In this document: piece after piece, positions 6,490-12,935 of the stretch
Layout: every line of letters starts with the position of its first letter
Numbering within the stretch: position 1 is the stretch's first letter
DNA from: Lachnospiraceae bacterium
Lineage (GTDB): Bacteria; Bacillota_A; Clostridia; Lachnospirales; Lachnospiraceae
DNA length: 12,935 nt
Direction: 5' to 3'
Assembly: GCA_009774655.1 (NCBI GenBank)
Contig: VSOD01000081.1
Span: forward strand, 1-12,935
Translations under genes and position numbers: made by a program
Notes under the pieces: model-generated
Told to the model about the DNA's origin: nothing
Seen by the model: the letters and a program-made list of their open reading frames with translations, nothing else
The model's database searches: none

Positions 6490-8028
6490 CTACCGTCCTA
6501 CGCCACGCCCCGGCAGTTTTCCTTTCACCAGAGCCCACAGATATCCGAATTCCTCCGTCCTTCTGAAAAACAGACAGAACGCCATATTATAAACCACCGT
6601 GACCACGGCTCCCATCCCGATGAACGTCAGCACGTTCACCTGTGCCAGAAGAAAATGCTTCACCGGTACCATGAGAAGCGCCACGCCCACGATCACGCTG
6701 ATATATTTCACCGCATCCACAAAATACGTCCAGGCGCTTCGCCCGAAGCAGTCCCGGTACACGATCACCGGCTGGAGCAGATTCGCCATCACCCCGGACA
6801 CCACCGTGCCCACATAAACGCCCGCCAGGCCCATATACTGGATGCCCGCGATCGACAACACCAGATTCACCAGCCCCTGGAGCAGGGACAGATACTTGTC
6901 CTGCTCGAAGACCCCCGCCGCAATCTTGAAATTGACCAGAACGACCCTGCCGCCCTTAAAATACAGATCGATCAGGATCAGCGTCAGCACCGTCTGACTC
7001 AACGCCCAGCTGTCGTTCAGCCACAGCCCCGTGACAAGAGGCGTTAACAGCAGCCAAAATCCCACCGCTGCGAAGCCGTACAGCCAGCAGGCGAAGAAGC
7101 GGTAGATCTTAAACATGGCATACTGCTTCTCCCGTGACTCCGTAGCCACCAGATTGCCGAAACCGGAGATCACGGAGTTGAAGATCACGCTGATAAAATT
7201 CGCGGCATAGGTGATGATCATCGCGTAGTTTCCCACAACGCCCACCCAGCGCACATTCATGAAATAGGTGATGATAATGCTGTCCGTGGACAGCCTGGCC
7301 ACGTCGCCGATCTTGTGGAACATCAGCGCTTTTGTCTTGGTGACCACCACCGCGGTCTCTTCCTTCTCCAGTTTCTGCACATGCCTGTCCCGCAGATACG
7401 GATAGAGCCTGTTGAAGTAAATGCTGACAAAGATCTTCTGCAAAAGCTCCACCGCGGCCTGCATCAGCAGGTACAGCAGGAAGTTCTTTGTCAAAAGCAG
7501 CACGATGATCTGTACAAAGACCGTGACGATCTTCGTGACCGTCGCAATATTGGTCTGAATATAGTTGCGCTGCTGCGCATTGGACAGGCTGTATTTATAG
7601 GCCACAAAATAAGTGCTGACCGTATTGAACAAAAAGATCAGATAATAAATCGTCAGCTCCCTGACCGCGATGCCCCCGCTGTCCTTGATCAGATAAGGCA
7701 AAAAGGGCGACAATGCAAGGCCGATCACCGTAATCACGCCCGCGATGGCCAGATAAGCCTTCCGGTAAAGCCCCATATAGGATTTGATCTTCTCCTGATC
7801 CCCGTTTGCCACCGGCTTGTACAGGCTGTAGTTCATGGCGCTGCCAATGCCCAGTTCCGCCAGGGAGAGCATACTGAGAATATCCGTATACAGGCCGTTT
7901 ACCCCCAGCAGGGTTTCGCCCAGCACCCCGATAAAGACCGTTCTCTGCAAAAACCCCATACACAGGATTATGAAATTGCTGATATAACCGAAGAAGATAT
8001 TCTTCCCGGCCTGTCTGACTCTGCCCAT
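6490..8028 (-). CDS. wzx: Wzx-type oligosaccharide flippase (polysaccharide transporter, MOP superfamily)
   Basis: Encodes 512 residues with about 12 hydrophobic helices (roughly 12-34, 90-113, 124-145, 165-188, 250-268, 270-288, 310-333, 343-358, 383-398, 401-421, 438-456, 463-485). Charged cytoplasmic loops separate them, for example around 205-240. The opening (basic GRVRQAGKN, then a helix) and the following V-N-G-L-Y-T-D-I-L-S-M-L-S-L-A-E-L-G-I-G block are typical of Gram-positive polysaccharide flippases. The protein should move the undecaprenyl-linked repeat unit from the inner to the outer membrane face for Wzy. ATG 8028 lacks a well-spaced ribosome binding site: AAGGAG is 14 bases away and a nearer AGG is 9 bases away. 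No alternative start codon lies in frame close upstream. The 24-base gap to the preceding glycosyltransferase gene suggests co-transcription. Confidence 0.9.
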   Translation of the reverse strand: MGRVRQAGKNIFFGYISNFIILCMGFLQRTVFIGVLGETLLGVNGLYTDILSMLSLAELGIGSAMNYSLYKPVANGDQEKIKSYMGLYRKAYLAIAGVITVIGLALSPFLPYLIKDSGGIAVRELTIYYLIFLFNTVSTYFVAYKYSLSNAQQRNYIQTNIATVTKIVTVFVQIIVLLLTKNFLLYLLMQAAVELLQKIFVSIYFNRLYPYLRDRHVQKLEKEETAVVVTKTKALMFHKIGDVARLSTDSIIITYFMNVRWVGVVGNYAMIITYAANFISVIFNSVISGFGNLVATESREKQYAMFKIYRFFACWLYGFAAVGFWLLLTPLVTGLWLNDSWALSQTVLTLILIDLYFKGGRVVLVNFKIAAGVFEQDKYLSLLQGLVNLVLSIAGIQYMGLAGVYVGTVVSGVMANLLQPVIVYRDCFGRSAWTYFVDAVKYISVIVGVALLMVPVKHFLLAQVNVLTFIGMGAVVTVVYNMAFCLFFRRTEEFGYLWALVKGKLPGRGVGR

Positions 8029-8052
8029 TTTATCGGCCTGCGCTCCTTTTTC

Positions 8053-9096
8053 TTACCTGCTTTTCAGCATATGATATAAGAACAGATACAGCCCCGGCGC
8101 CCTGCGGTACAGTCCCACCTTGAGGCGGTAGCCCCGGTTCAGTCCTGCGCGTGCGCCCGGGATCCGCAGCGTCTCCTCCAGCACCCGGCTGCACTGCCTG
8201 CGCTGCGCTGCGTACTGTCTGCGCCGTGTCCGCGGAAGCACTGCCAGCTTCCCGGCCACCAGCATACATGACACCAGCAGGATCGACGCACAGTCCGCCA
8301 TGGCCCGCGCATCCTTCTCCGCCGTTACCGCTGCCGCATTCCCTCTCTGCAGATCCGACAGCACTTCCTGCCAGCAGCGGATCTGATCCATATCCGATTC
8401 CCGGAAAGGCCGGAGCATGGTGCCGGCAGGGTTATGATAATAGCAATACCCCTGGTATTGGCTGCAGCTGATCTTCCGCGCCTTCGCGGCCACTTCCCGG
8501 AGGAAGAGCATATCCTCTCCCACCGTATAGTCTTCCCGAAAGAAACTGCCTGCCAATACCTGCCTGCGATACAGCTTGCTCCAGCATCTGGTATCCTGCT
8601 TTAAGATCCCTTCCTGCAGAAAGTCCTGTCCCGCAATGCTGACAGAGCCGGCGGCACACCTGCCCCCGTCAGCCCATCCACCCTGCCGCACCTTCTTTTC
8701 CAATTCTTCCCAGTCCGCCGCCGTGCACCTTGCAAAAGCGCAGCCCGCTATATCGGTCTCCGGCTGCCCGATCTCCTCATAAAGCCGTCCCAGACAGTCC
8801 GGCATAAGCCAGTCGTCCGCATCCAGAAAAAAGAGATACTCTCCTCTGGCCCTGCGTATGCCTGCATTGCGCCCCACGGAGACGCCCTGATTCTCAGGCA
8901 GCGAGATCACCCGTATCCGCTCGTCTTTTTTCTGCCATGCATGGCAGCGCTTAAGCGTGCCGTCCGTGGAAGCGCCGTCCACAAGCAAAAGCTCCCATGT
9001 CCTGTATTCCTGATACAGCACGCTCCGGATGCATCTTTCGATATATGCCTCTCCATTGTACACCGGTACAATGACACTGATCAAATCGCCTCTCAT
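8053..9096 (-). CDS. GT2 family glycosyltransferase (GT-A fold)
   Basis: Encodes 347 residues from ATG 9096. The N-terminal domain has SVIVPVYNGEAYIERCI (7-23), LLVDGASTDGT (37-47), DADD (92-95, the metal/nucleotide-sugar-binding DXD) and GEDMLF (193-198) with the candidate catalytic base Glu/Asp pair. The C-terminal ~150 residues are helical and basic and probably give membrane contact or acceptor choice. It would transfer a sugar from a nucleotide donor to the growing lipid-linked unit in the cytoplasm. ATG 9096 overlaps the preceding stop as ATGA, a usual sign of translational coupling, with AGG seven bases upstream. An in-frame ATG at 9114 would add six residues, but its nearest AGGAG is about 16 bases away. 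Donor and linkage are unknown. Confidence 0.92.
   Translation of the reverse strand: MRGDLISVIVPVYNGEAYIERCIRSVLYQEYRTWELLLVDGASTDGTLKRCHAWQKKDERIRVISLPENQGVSVGRNAGIRRARGEYLFFLDADDWLMPDCLGRLYEEIGQPETDIAGCAFARCTAADWEELEKKVRQGGWADGGRCAAGSVSIAGQDFLQEGILKQDTRCWSKLYRRQVLAGSFFREDYTVGEDMLFLREVAAKARKISCSQYQGYCYYHNPAGTMLRPFRESDMDQIRCWQEVLSDLQRGNAAAVTAEKDARAMADCASILLVSCMLVAGKLAVLPRTRRRQYAAQRRQCSRVLEETLRIPGARAGLNRGYRLKVGLYRRAPGLYLFLYHMLKSR
9093..9096 (-). promoter_or_regulatory. ATGA stop-start overlap (translational coupling)
   Basis: On the minus strand the bases ATGA contain both the TGA stop of the pyruvyl transferase gene (9095-9093) and the ATG start of the next GT2 gene (9096-9094). Such overlaps usually mean a terminating ribosome re-initiates on the next gene. 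This supports a shared mRNA and matched expression of the two products. Confidence 0.65.
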
Positions 9097-10274
9097 GTCG
9101 TTACCTGTTTCCATAATCTGCGAATCTCATCTCCTGCTCTGGCCGCCTGCGCGCAGTACTGGGGCATTACCTCATGCAGTCTCGCCCGGATCGCGTCTTC
9201 TTCCCGCATCAGCCACTGGAAGGCGTCGATCAGGGCGTCCGAAGTCTGCAGCGACTGCACCGGCAGCACATACCGGTCTTCGGTGCCGAAAATATCTCTC
9301 GCGATCCCCCGCGCTTTCACCGAATATCCTACCACCAGCGTCGGTACACAGCTGGAGTAGGCGGCGATGGTGGCATGGGTCCTGGCCCCGATAAAGACTC
9401 TGCACCTGGCGATCACATCTTTGACCTGCCGGCAGGGCAGATCCGGGAACAGAAAGACCCGCGCGTCACACTCGTAGCCCCGGTACAGTTCCGCCAGTGT
9501 CAGCCGGTCGTCATTGTTGTTCCACATCACATGCGGGATCAGCGCCACGCTGTTGTTTGTGGTCTGCAGAATATGATCGATCAGCTTCCTGTAGTTGGCA
9601 ATCGTGATCCCCGGCTCTTTCTCATAGCGGATGATCATCGGGCTGATGTTGATACCCACCACCGCCCCTGTCTTAAAGTCTTCCGGCAGTTTCGCCTCCT
9701 CCGGCTGCAGGGAGAATGCCGGATCCGGATACCGCCGCACATTGTCCCGCACCCCGGCCTGAAAAAGGGCCTGCTCCGTGACGGACTCTCTGGGTGTGAT
9801 CAGCGCATACCGCTTCATATCCTCCACCATCTCCGGCTCCTTAAGCAGCTCCGGCTCGATGGAACAGCCCCAGAGTACCGTCTTCGCCCCTGCCCTGTTG
9901 AACGTGCTGTTAGCCACGATCGCCTCCCGCTTTGAGATCTCGTAACAGTACATATCCCCGCCCACGGACACATACAGCGGCGCCCGCTTCCTGCCAAGCA
10001 CCTGCCGGAAACGGTAGCGCATGAAGGATTCCGGATCATGAAACATCGCCCGCCACGCATAATACCATACATGGGCAAAAAAGTGTTCCCTGATCTTCCG
10101 CTCCTGCAGGATATCGCACAATGGCGCAAGAGAGTACTTCCTGTCTTCCGCCTCGCTGTTTGTCACAAGCAGCTTCGGAATCTCCTCGATCATATGACAG
10201 GTGCTGTTGACGATCGCCTCGCAGCCATGGTTGCCGCTCCCGCCGTGCAGATACATGACCAGTCTGTTATCCAT
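9093..10274 (-). CDS. Polysaccharide pyruvyl transferase family protein
   Basis: Encodes 393 residues. The N-terminus holds GGSGNHGCEAIV (11-22), the family's G-x-x-N-x-G-x-E-A opening. YVSVGGDMYCYE (101-112) matches the conserved G-G-D/G strand, and FIGARTHATIAAYSSCVP (294-311) contains the characteristic R-x-H (Arg298, His300), followed by VVGYSVKARGIARDIFG. Members with known function move pyruvate from phosphoenolpyruvate to a sugar as a ketal, adding negative charge to the polymer. Others in this superfamily have unproven roles, so the acceptor and even the donor are inference. No signal peptide or membrane helix is apparent. ATG 10274 has AGAGGA six bases upstream. It is separated by 89 bases from the preceding GT2 gene, and its stop overlaps the next start. 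Confidence 0.88.
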   Translation of the reverse strand: MDNRLVMYLHGGSGNHGCEAIVNSTCHMIEEIPKLLVTNSEAEDRKYSLAPLCDILQERKIREHFFAHVWYYAWRAMFHDPESFMRYRFRQVLGRKRAPLYVSVGGDMYCYEISKREAIVANSTFNRAGAKTVLWGCSIEPELLKEPEMVEDMKRYALITPRESVTEQALFQAGVRDNVRRYPDPAFSLQPEEAKLPEDFKTGAVVGINISPMIIRYEKEPGITIANYRKLIDHILQTTNNSVALIPHVMWNNNDDRLTLAELYRGYECDARVFLFPDLPCRQVKDVIARCRVFIGARTHATIAAYSSCVPTLVVGYSVKARGIARDIFGTEDRYVLPVQSLQTSDALIDAFQWLMREEDAIRARLHEVMPQYCAQAARAGDEIRRLWKQVTT

Positions 10275-10363
10275 CTATTGTCCTCTTTTCTCTGTTTCAT
10301 TTTCCGCTCTGTATTTTCTGTTTCTATTCGCTGTTTTCTGTTCTGTATGCTTCCTTAGTCCGC
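10275..10363 (-). other. Purine-rich, low-complexity intergenic spacer
   Basis: On the transcribed-sense (minus) strand this 89-base gap is mostly A and G, with repeated ACAGA/CAGAAA-like units, ending in the AGAGGA ribosome binding site of the pyruvyl transferase gene. It carries no convincing hairpin, promoter or ORF. It may act as an unstructured translation-enhancing leader or may simply be drifted spacer. Confidence 0.4.
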
Positions 10364-11383
10364 TCAGCCTCTGTCGTGCAGCCTTAAGACCATCCGCAGC
10401 AGCCACAGAAACAGCCTGTCCGGATACCGCATCCCCAGATACATCAGCTGGTTGGAGCGCTCCTGTACGGACAGAGGCGTATTCATAATACATGCTCTAA
10501 CCGCTCCGTCCCGGAAGATCTGCCGGATGCGTGTGCCGTAATCCCGGCCGGGATTTCTCAGCTCATTCTTCATCACCAGCATCAGCATATAGCAGTATTC
10601 CCTGCGCAGCTTCTCTTCTCCGTCCTTCACGCCTTTATCGGCGACGATCCTCTCCATGGCCCGCCTCCATGCCTCGACACTTCTGTACATACCGGCATCA
10701 TAGCCGTGCACAATGGAATCTCCTACATACCGGTAGTGATAATAAAACGCCTGTTCCATGACCACCACCCGGGTACTGTTCAGAAACGCCGGGTAAATCA
10801 GATGAAAATCGTCCCCCATGCGAACCGTCATATCATAGTATTTCTCATTTCCCGCAAAAACAGACCTCTCGCACAGTTTCATACAGCGGGACATGGGCAG
10901 AAGCCTCTGTTCCCTGCCAAGCAGCTTCGCCTTGATCTCCGCTTCCAGTTCTGCCCCCTCGTAGACGCCCGGTTCTGCGCCGGATGCCACGGGCAGCGTC
11001 TTTTTCCTCTTTTCCAGTACATGGTCGCAGCACACGATCTCACCCGTCCTGCCGGTCAAATGCTTACCCATCTCCTCCAGCATACAGGGATCCACATAGT
11101 CGTCGCTGTCTATGAACATGAAATGGCTGCCGCCCGCCTGTTCCATCCCCGTCACGCAGGCAGCCGTCGGCCCGCCGTTTTGACGGTGTATGACCCGCAC
11201 CCTGCCATCCTTTGCGGCATACTGGTCGCACAGCGCCCCGCTGCCGTCCGTGGAAGCGTCGTCCACCAGCACAAGCTCCAGATTTCTGTATGTCTGCCCG
11301 AGAATGCTGTCGACGCACGCTCCCAGATACTCTTTTTTATTATAAACAGGTACGATCACACTGATCCTGTATTGACTGTTCAT
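10364..11383 (-). CDS. GT2 family glycosyltransferase (GT-A fold)
   Basis: Encodes 339 residues. Clear GT2 features are ISVIVPVYNKKEYLGACVD (7-25), LVLVDDASTDGS (37-48) and FIDSDDYVDP (90-99) holding the DXD metal-binding residues (92-95). MGDDFHL further on fits the catalytic acidic pair, and a helical basic tail (ending LRMVLRLHDRG) may touch the membrane. It should add one sugar of the repeat unit from a nucleotide donor. It is related to the other GT2 at 8053-9096, but differs in its C-terminal half and so probably in acceptor. ATG 11383 has AGGA six bases upstream and follows the acyltransferase stop by only eight bases. A purine-rich 89-base spacer separates it from the next gene. Sugar identity is not deducible. 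Confidence 0.93.
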   Translation of the reverse strand: MNSQYRISVIVPVYNKKEYLGACVDSILGQTYRNLELVLVDDASTDGSGALCDQYAAKDGRVRVIHRQNGGPTAACVTGMEQAGGSHFMFIDSDDYVDPCMLEEMGKHLTGRTGEIVCCDHVLEKRKKTLPVASGAEPGVYEGAELEAEIKAKLLGREQRLLPMSRCMKLCERSVFAGNEKYYDMTVRMGDDFHLIYPAFLNSTRVVVMEQAFYYHYRYVGDSIVHGYDAGMYRSVEAWRRAMERIVADKGVKDGEEKLRREYCYMLMLVMKNELRNPGRDYGTRIRQIFRDGAVRACIMNTPLSVQERSNQLMYLGMRYPDRLFLWLLRMVLRLHDRG

Positions 11384-11391
11384 GCCTGATC

Positions 11392-11943
11392 CTATACCCC
11401 TGCCTTTCCCGAACCGGCTCTTTTGTCCGTCACCGTCGTCTGCCGCTTCTGGGCGTATACGCTTCCCGCAGGCACTACGCCCTTGACGATGCTGCCCGCC
11501 GCAATGACGCAGTCGTCCCCGATCTGCGCTCCCTGCAGGATCGTACAGTTAGCCCCGATCCATACCCGGTTCCCGATAACGATGCTTCCGATCAGAAATT
11601 CACTGCTCTGATCCTTATAATTATGGTCGTGATCCACGATCACCACGTTGTTGCCTATTTTACAATACTCCCCTATGCGTATCTCTCCCATACAGGACAC
11701 GCTGCAGTTCGTATTAAAAAAAACATGGGCGCCGATCCGCAGCCTGCCTCCCTGTCCGCAGAGCAGATAGAGCATCCCCCTGTTCTGGATGCGTTCCGCC
11801 AGAGAAATCTGTGCCTTCGGCGCAAGCTCAAGATACAGCCGGTCAAATCCCTGCACCGGCGCCGCCTGAAACCTGCTGCCGTAACGGCATTTCCAATATA
11901 ATATCTTTGCTGCGCTCTTTAACACATGTCCCACCCGATCCAT
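11392..11943 (-). CDS. Hexapeptide-repeat (left-handed beta-helix) O-acyltransferase, maltose/serine acetyltransferase-like
   Basis: Encodes 183 residues. Imperfect hexapeptide repeats run over about 66-158 (for example LRIGAH, IRIGEYCKIGNN, IVIGNRVWIGANCTILQGAQIGDDCVIAAG). This is the trimeric left-handed beta-helix fold of LbetaH acetyltransferases. VDHDHNY (103-109) supplies His105 and His107, the usual place of the catalytic histidine in the maltose-acetyltransferase-like subgroup. The likely reaction is acetyl transfer from acetyl-CoA to a sugar hydroxyl of the repeat unit in the cytoplasm. No membrane segment is seen. The first ~60 residues precede the repeats and are not assigned. ATG 11943 has GAGGG seven bases upstream. 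The gap to the upstream GT4 gene is 71 bases and to the next GT2 gene eight bases. Confidence 0.88.
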   Translation of the reverse strand: MDRVGHVLKSAAKILYWKCRYGSRFQAAPVQGFDRLYLELAPKAQISLAERIQNRGMLYLLCGQGGRLRIGAHVFFNTNCSVSCMGEIRIGEYCKIGNNVVIVDHDHNYKDQSSEFLIGSIVIGNRVWIGANCTILQGAQIGDDCVIAAGSIVKGVVPAGSVYAQKRQTTVTDKRAGSGKAGV

Positions 11944-12014
11944 CTTCTATCCCTCATGCCTTCCCGCTGCCCTGTCTTTACAGACTGCAGCGCTGCCGGC
12001 TGTCTTTCTAAAAG

Positions 12015-12935
12015 TTATGCCCTGCGGCCTTTTCGCGCAACAGACTCATAGACTCTGCCCAGTTTCTCCAGATGCCGTTCCAGACTGTAATGCTGCACCG
12101 CGTTCTTCCTTGCCGTCCCGCCGGATGCTTCTCTGACGGCGTCCTCCTCCAGAAGCCGGATCACCGCCTCTGCCATCCCCTCCACGTCACCGGGCCGGCA
12201 GAGTCTGCCGCTTGTGCCGTCCTGGATCAGCCCGGGGATACCGCCAACTGTCGTCGTCACAATCCCCAGCCCGTAACTCATCGCCTCCAGCACCACCATC
12301 GGCATACCCTCATTGTAAGTGGGAAAAAGGAACACCGCGCTCTCCGCAAACAGACGCGCCTTCTCCTGCCCTCTCACCCAGCCTGGAAAGGTTACATGTT
12401 CCAAAAGCCCGCTGCGCGCAAACCCCTGCCGCACCGGCTCCATCTCGCCGTCGCCCGCCATCACAAGCCGCGCCGAGGGCACCTTCGCCGTCACCCGCTC
12501 CCAGATCGCCGGCATGTCGTAGCATCCTTTCCTTCGTCCCAGCTCTCCCACAAAAAGAACCTGCCTGCCGTCTCTTCCCCTGTCAAAAGGAACCTCAGGG
12601 ATCAGACAGTAGTTCTCCAGCACCGTGATCCTCTCTGCCGGCACGATACAGGCCATCTGTTTCTTCCACTCCTCCGACAGGACAAGCAGTCTGTCGCATT
12701 GCCGGTAGACCGTGCCCACCAGCTTTCGCTTACTGCCGGACGCCTGCGTATAGAAATCGTCAAACTCCGCCCCATGGATGTGATTGACCACCGGGACACG
12801 GAACAGGCAGCTCAGATAGATAAAAGGCATCTTCCGGTAAAAGCTGGGGCCGAAGGAGGAATGGATATGCACCACATCCGGCCTCTGTAAAAGAAGCTGC
12901 CGGATAAAGGCGCCGTAACCCGCAAGCGCCTTACC
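12015..12935 (-). CDS. GT4 family glycosyltransferase, 5' end cut by window
   Basis: The frame is open to the right edge, so the true start lies outside; 306 residues are visible. The internal GTG at 12875 is not a credible start, because coding continues upstream as ...LLLQRPDVVHIHS, the usual end of a GT4 N-terminal Rossmann strand. Further signs are VNHIHGAEFDDFY (visible residues 50-62), FVGELGRRKG (128-137) and NEGMPMVVLEAMSYG (208-222), with the EX7E glutamates at 209 and 217. GIVTTTVGGIPGLI then follows. This is the nucleotide-sugar-binding C-terminal half of the GT-B fold. It would add a sugar to the lipid-linked unit, retaining the anomeric configuration. About 70-100 N-terminal residues appear to be missing. 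It is the first gene of the visible operon segment; the acyltransferase gene follows after 71 bases. Donor and acceptor cannot be deduced. Confidence 0.92.
   Translation of the reverse strand, partial: GKALAGYGAFIRQLLLQRPDVVHIHSSFGPSFYRKMPFIYLSCLFRVPVVNHIHGAEFDDFYTQASGSKRKLVGTVYRQCDRLLVLSEEWKKQMACIVPAERITVLENYCLIPEVPFDRGRDGRQVLFVGELGRRKGCYDMPAIWERVTAKVPSARLVMAGDGEMEPVRQGFARSGLLEHVTFPGWVRGQEKARLFAESAVFLFPTYNEGMPMVVLEAMSYGLGIVTTTVGGIPGLIQDGTSGRLCRPGDVEGMAEAVIRLLEEDAVREASGGTARKNAVQHYSLERHLEKLGRVYESVARKGRRA

Noticed and set aside
5833..7047. Long plus-strand ORF (404 codons) opposite the GH105-like and flippase genes
   Set aside because: The His/Gln/Arg-rich composition has no membrane or domain pattern and crosses the boundary between two well-supported minus-strand genes. 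It is a reading-frame shadow.
9097..9114. Upstream ATG (9114) as the start of the second GT2 gene
   Set aside because: It adds only six unconserved residues and its nearest AGGAG is about 16 bases away, while ATG 9096 forms a typical ATGA overlap with the preceding stop.
11987..11996. Ten-base perfect palindrome GCAGCGCTGC between the GT4 and acyltransferase genes as a terminator
   Set aside because: It has no loop, no following T tract in the direction of transcription and the same operon appears to continue 44 bases later.

Overview
This window is part of a Wzx/Wzy-dependent surface polysaccharide locus (capsule or exopolysaccharide). Nine of its ten genes lie on the minus strand. The likely host is a moderately high-GC member of the Bacillota, possibly a gut Lachnospiraceae. 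This rests on purine-rich Shine-Dalgarno sequences, tight same-strand packing and the style of the protein families. It is an inference; there is no marker gene here.

In transcription order (high to low coordinates) the minus-strand genes are: a GT4 glycosyltransferase cut by the right edge; a hexapeptide-repeat O-acyltransferase; a GT2 glycosyltransferase; a polysaccharide pyruvyl transferase family protein; a second GT2, whose start overlaps the pyruvyl transferase stop by 4 bases (ATGA); a Wzx-type flippase; a GH88/GH105-like unsaturated-uronyl hydrolase; and a GT11 fucosyltransferase. A lone plus-strand gene (3813-4370) for a Uma2-family (DUF820) putative PD-(D/E)XK nuclease then interrupts the array. 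Beyond it, minus-strand genes resume with a Wzy-type polymerase carrying an unusual C-terminal two-helix extension. Last comes a long ORF, cut by the left edge, that fuses a WecG/TagA/CpsF (GT26) glycosyltransferase to a GT4 glycosyltransferase in one uninterrupted frame.

Together these genes look able to build a heteropolysaccharide repeat unit. The GT26 domain probably adds an early sugar to an undecaprenyl-linked primer made by a gene outside the window. The GT4, GT2 and GT11 enzymes extend and fucosylate it, and the acyltransferase and pyruvyl transferase add non-sugar groups. Wzx flips the unit and Wzy polymerises it. The priming transferase, the chain-length regulator/kinase pair and nucleotide-sugar synthesis genes are not in this window.

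The 3595-3812 gap between the nuclease and polymerase genes is AT-rich and holds two back-to-back extended -10 promoters. The polymerase and fusion genes may therefore form a separate transcription unit. No rRNA, tRNA, CRISPR array, insertion sequence or convincing intrinsic terminator was seen, and no stretch over 300 bases lacks a gene.
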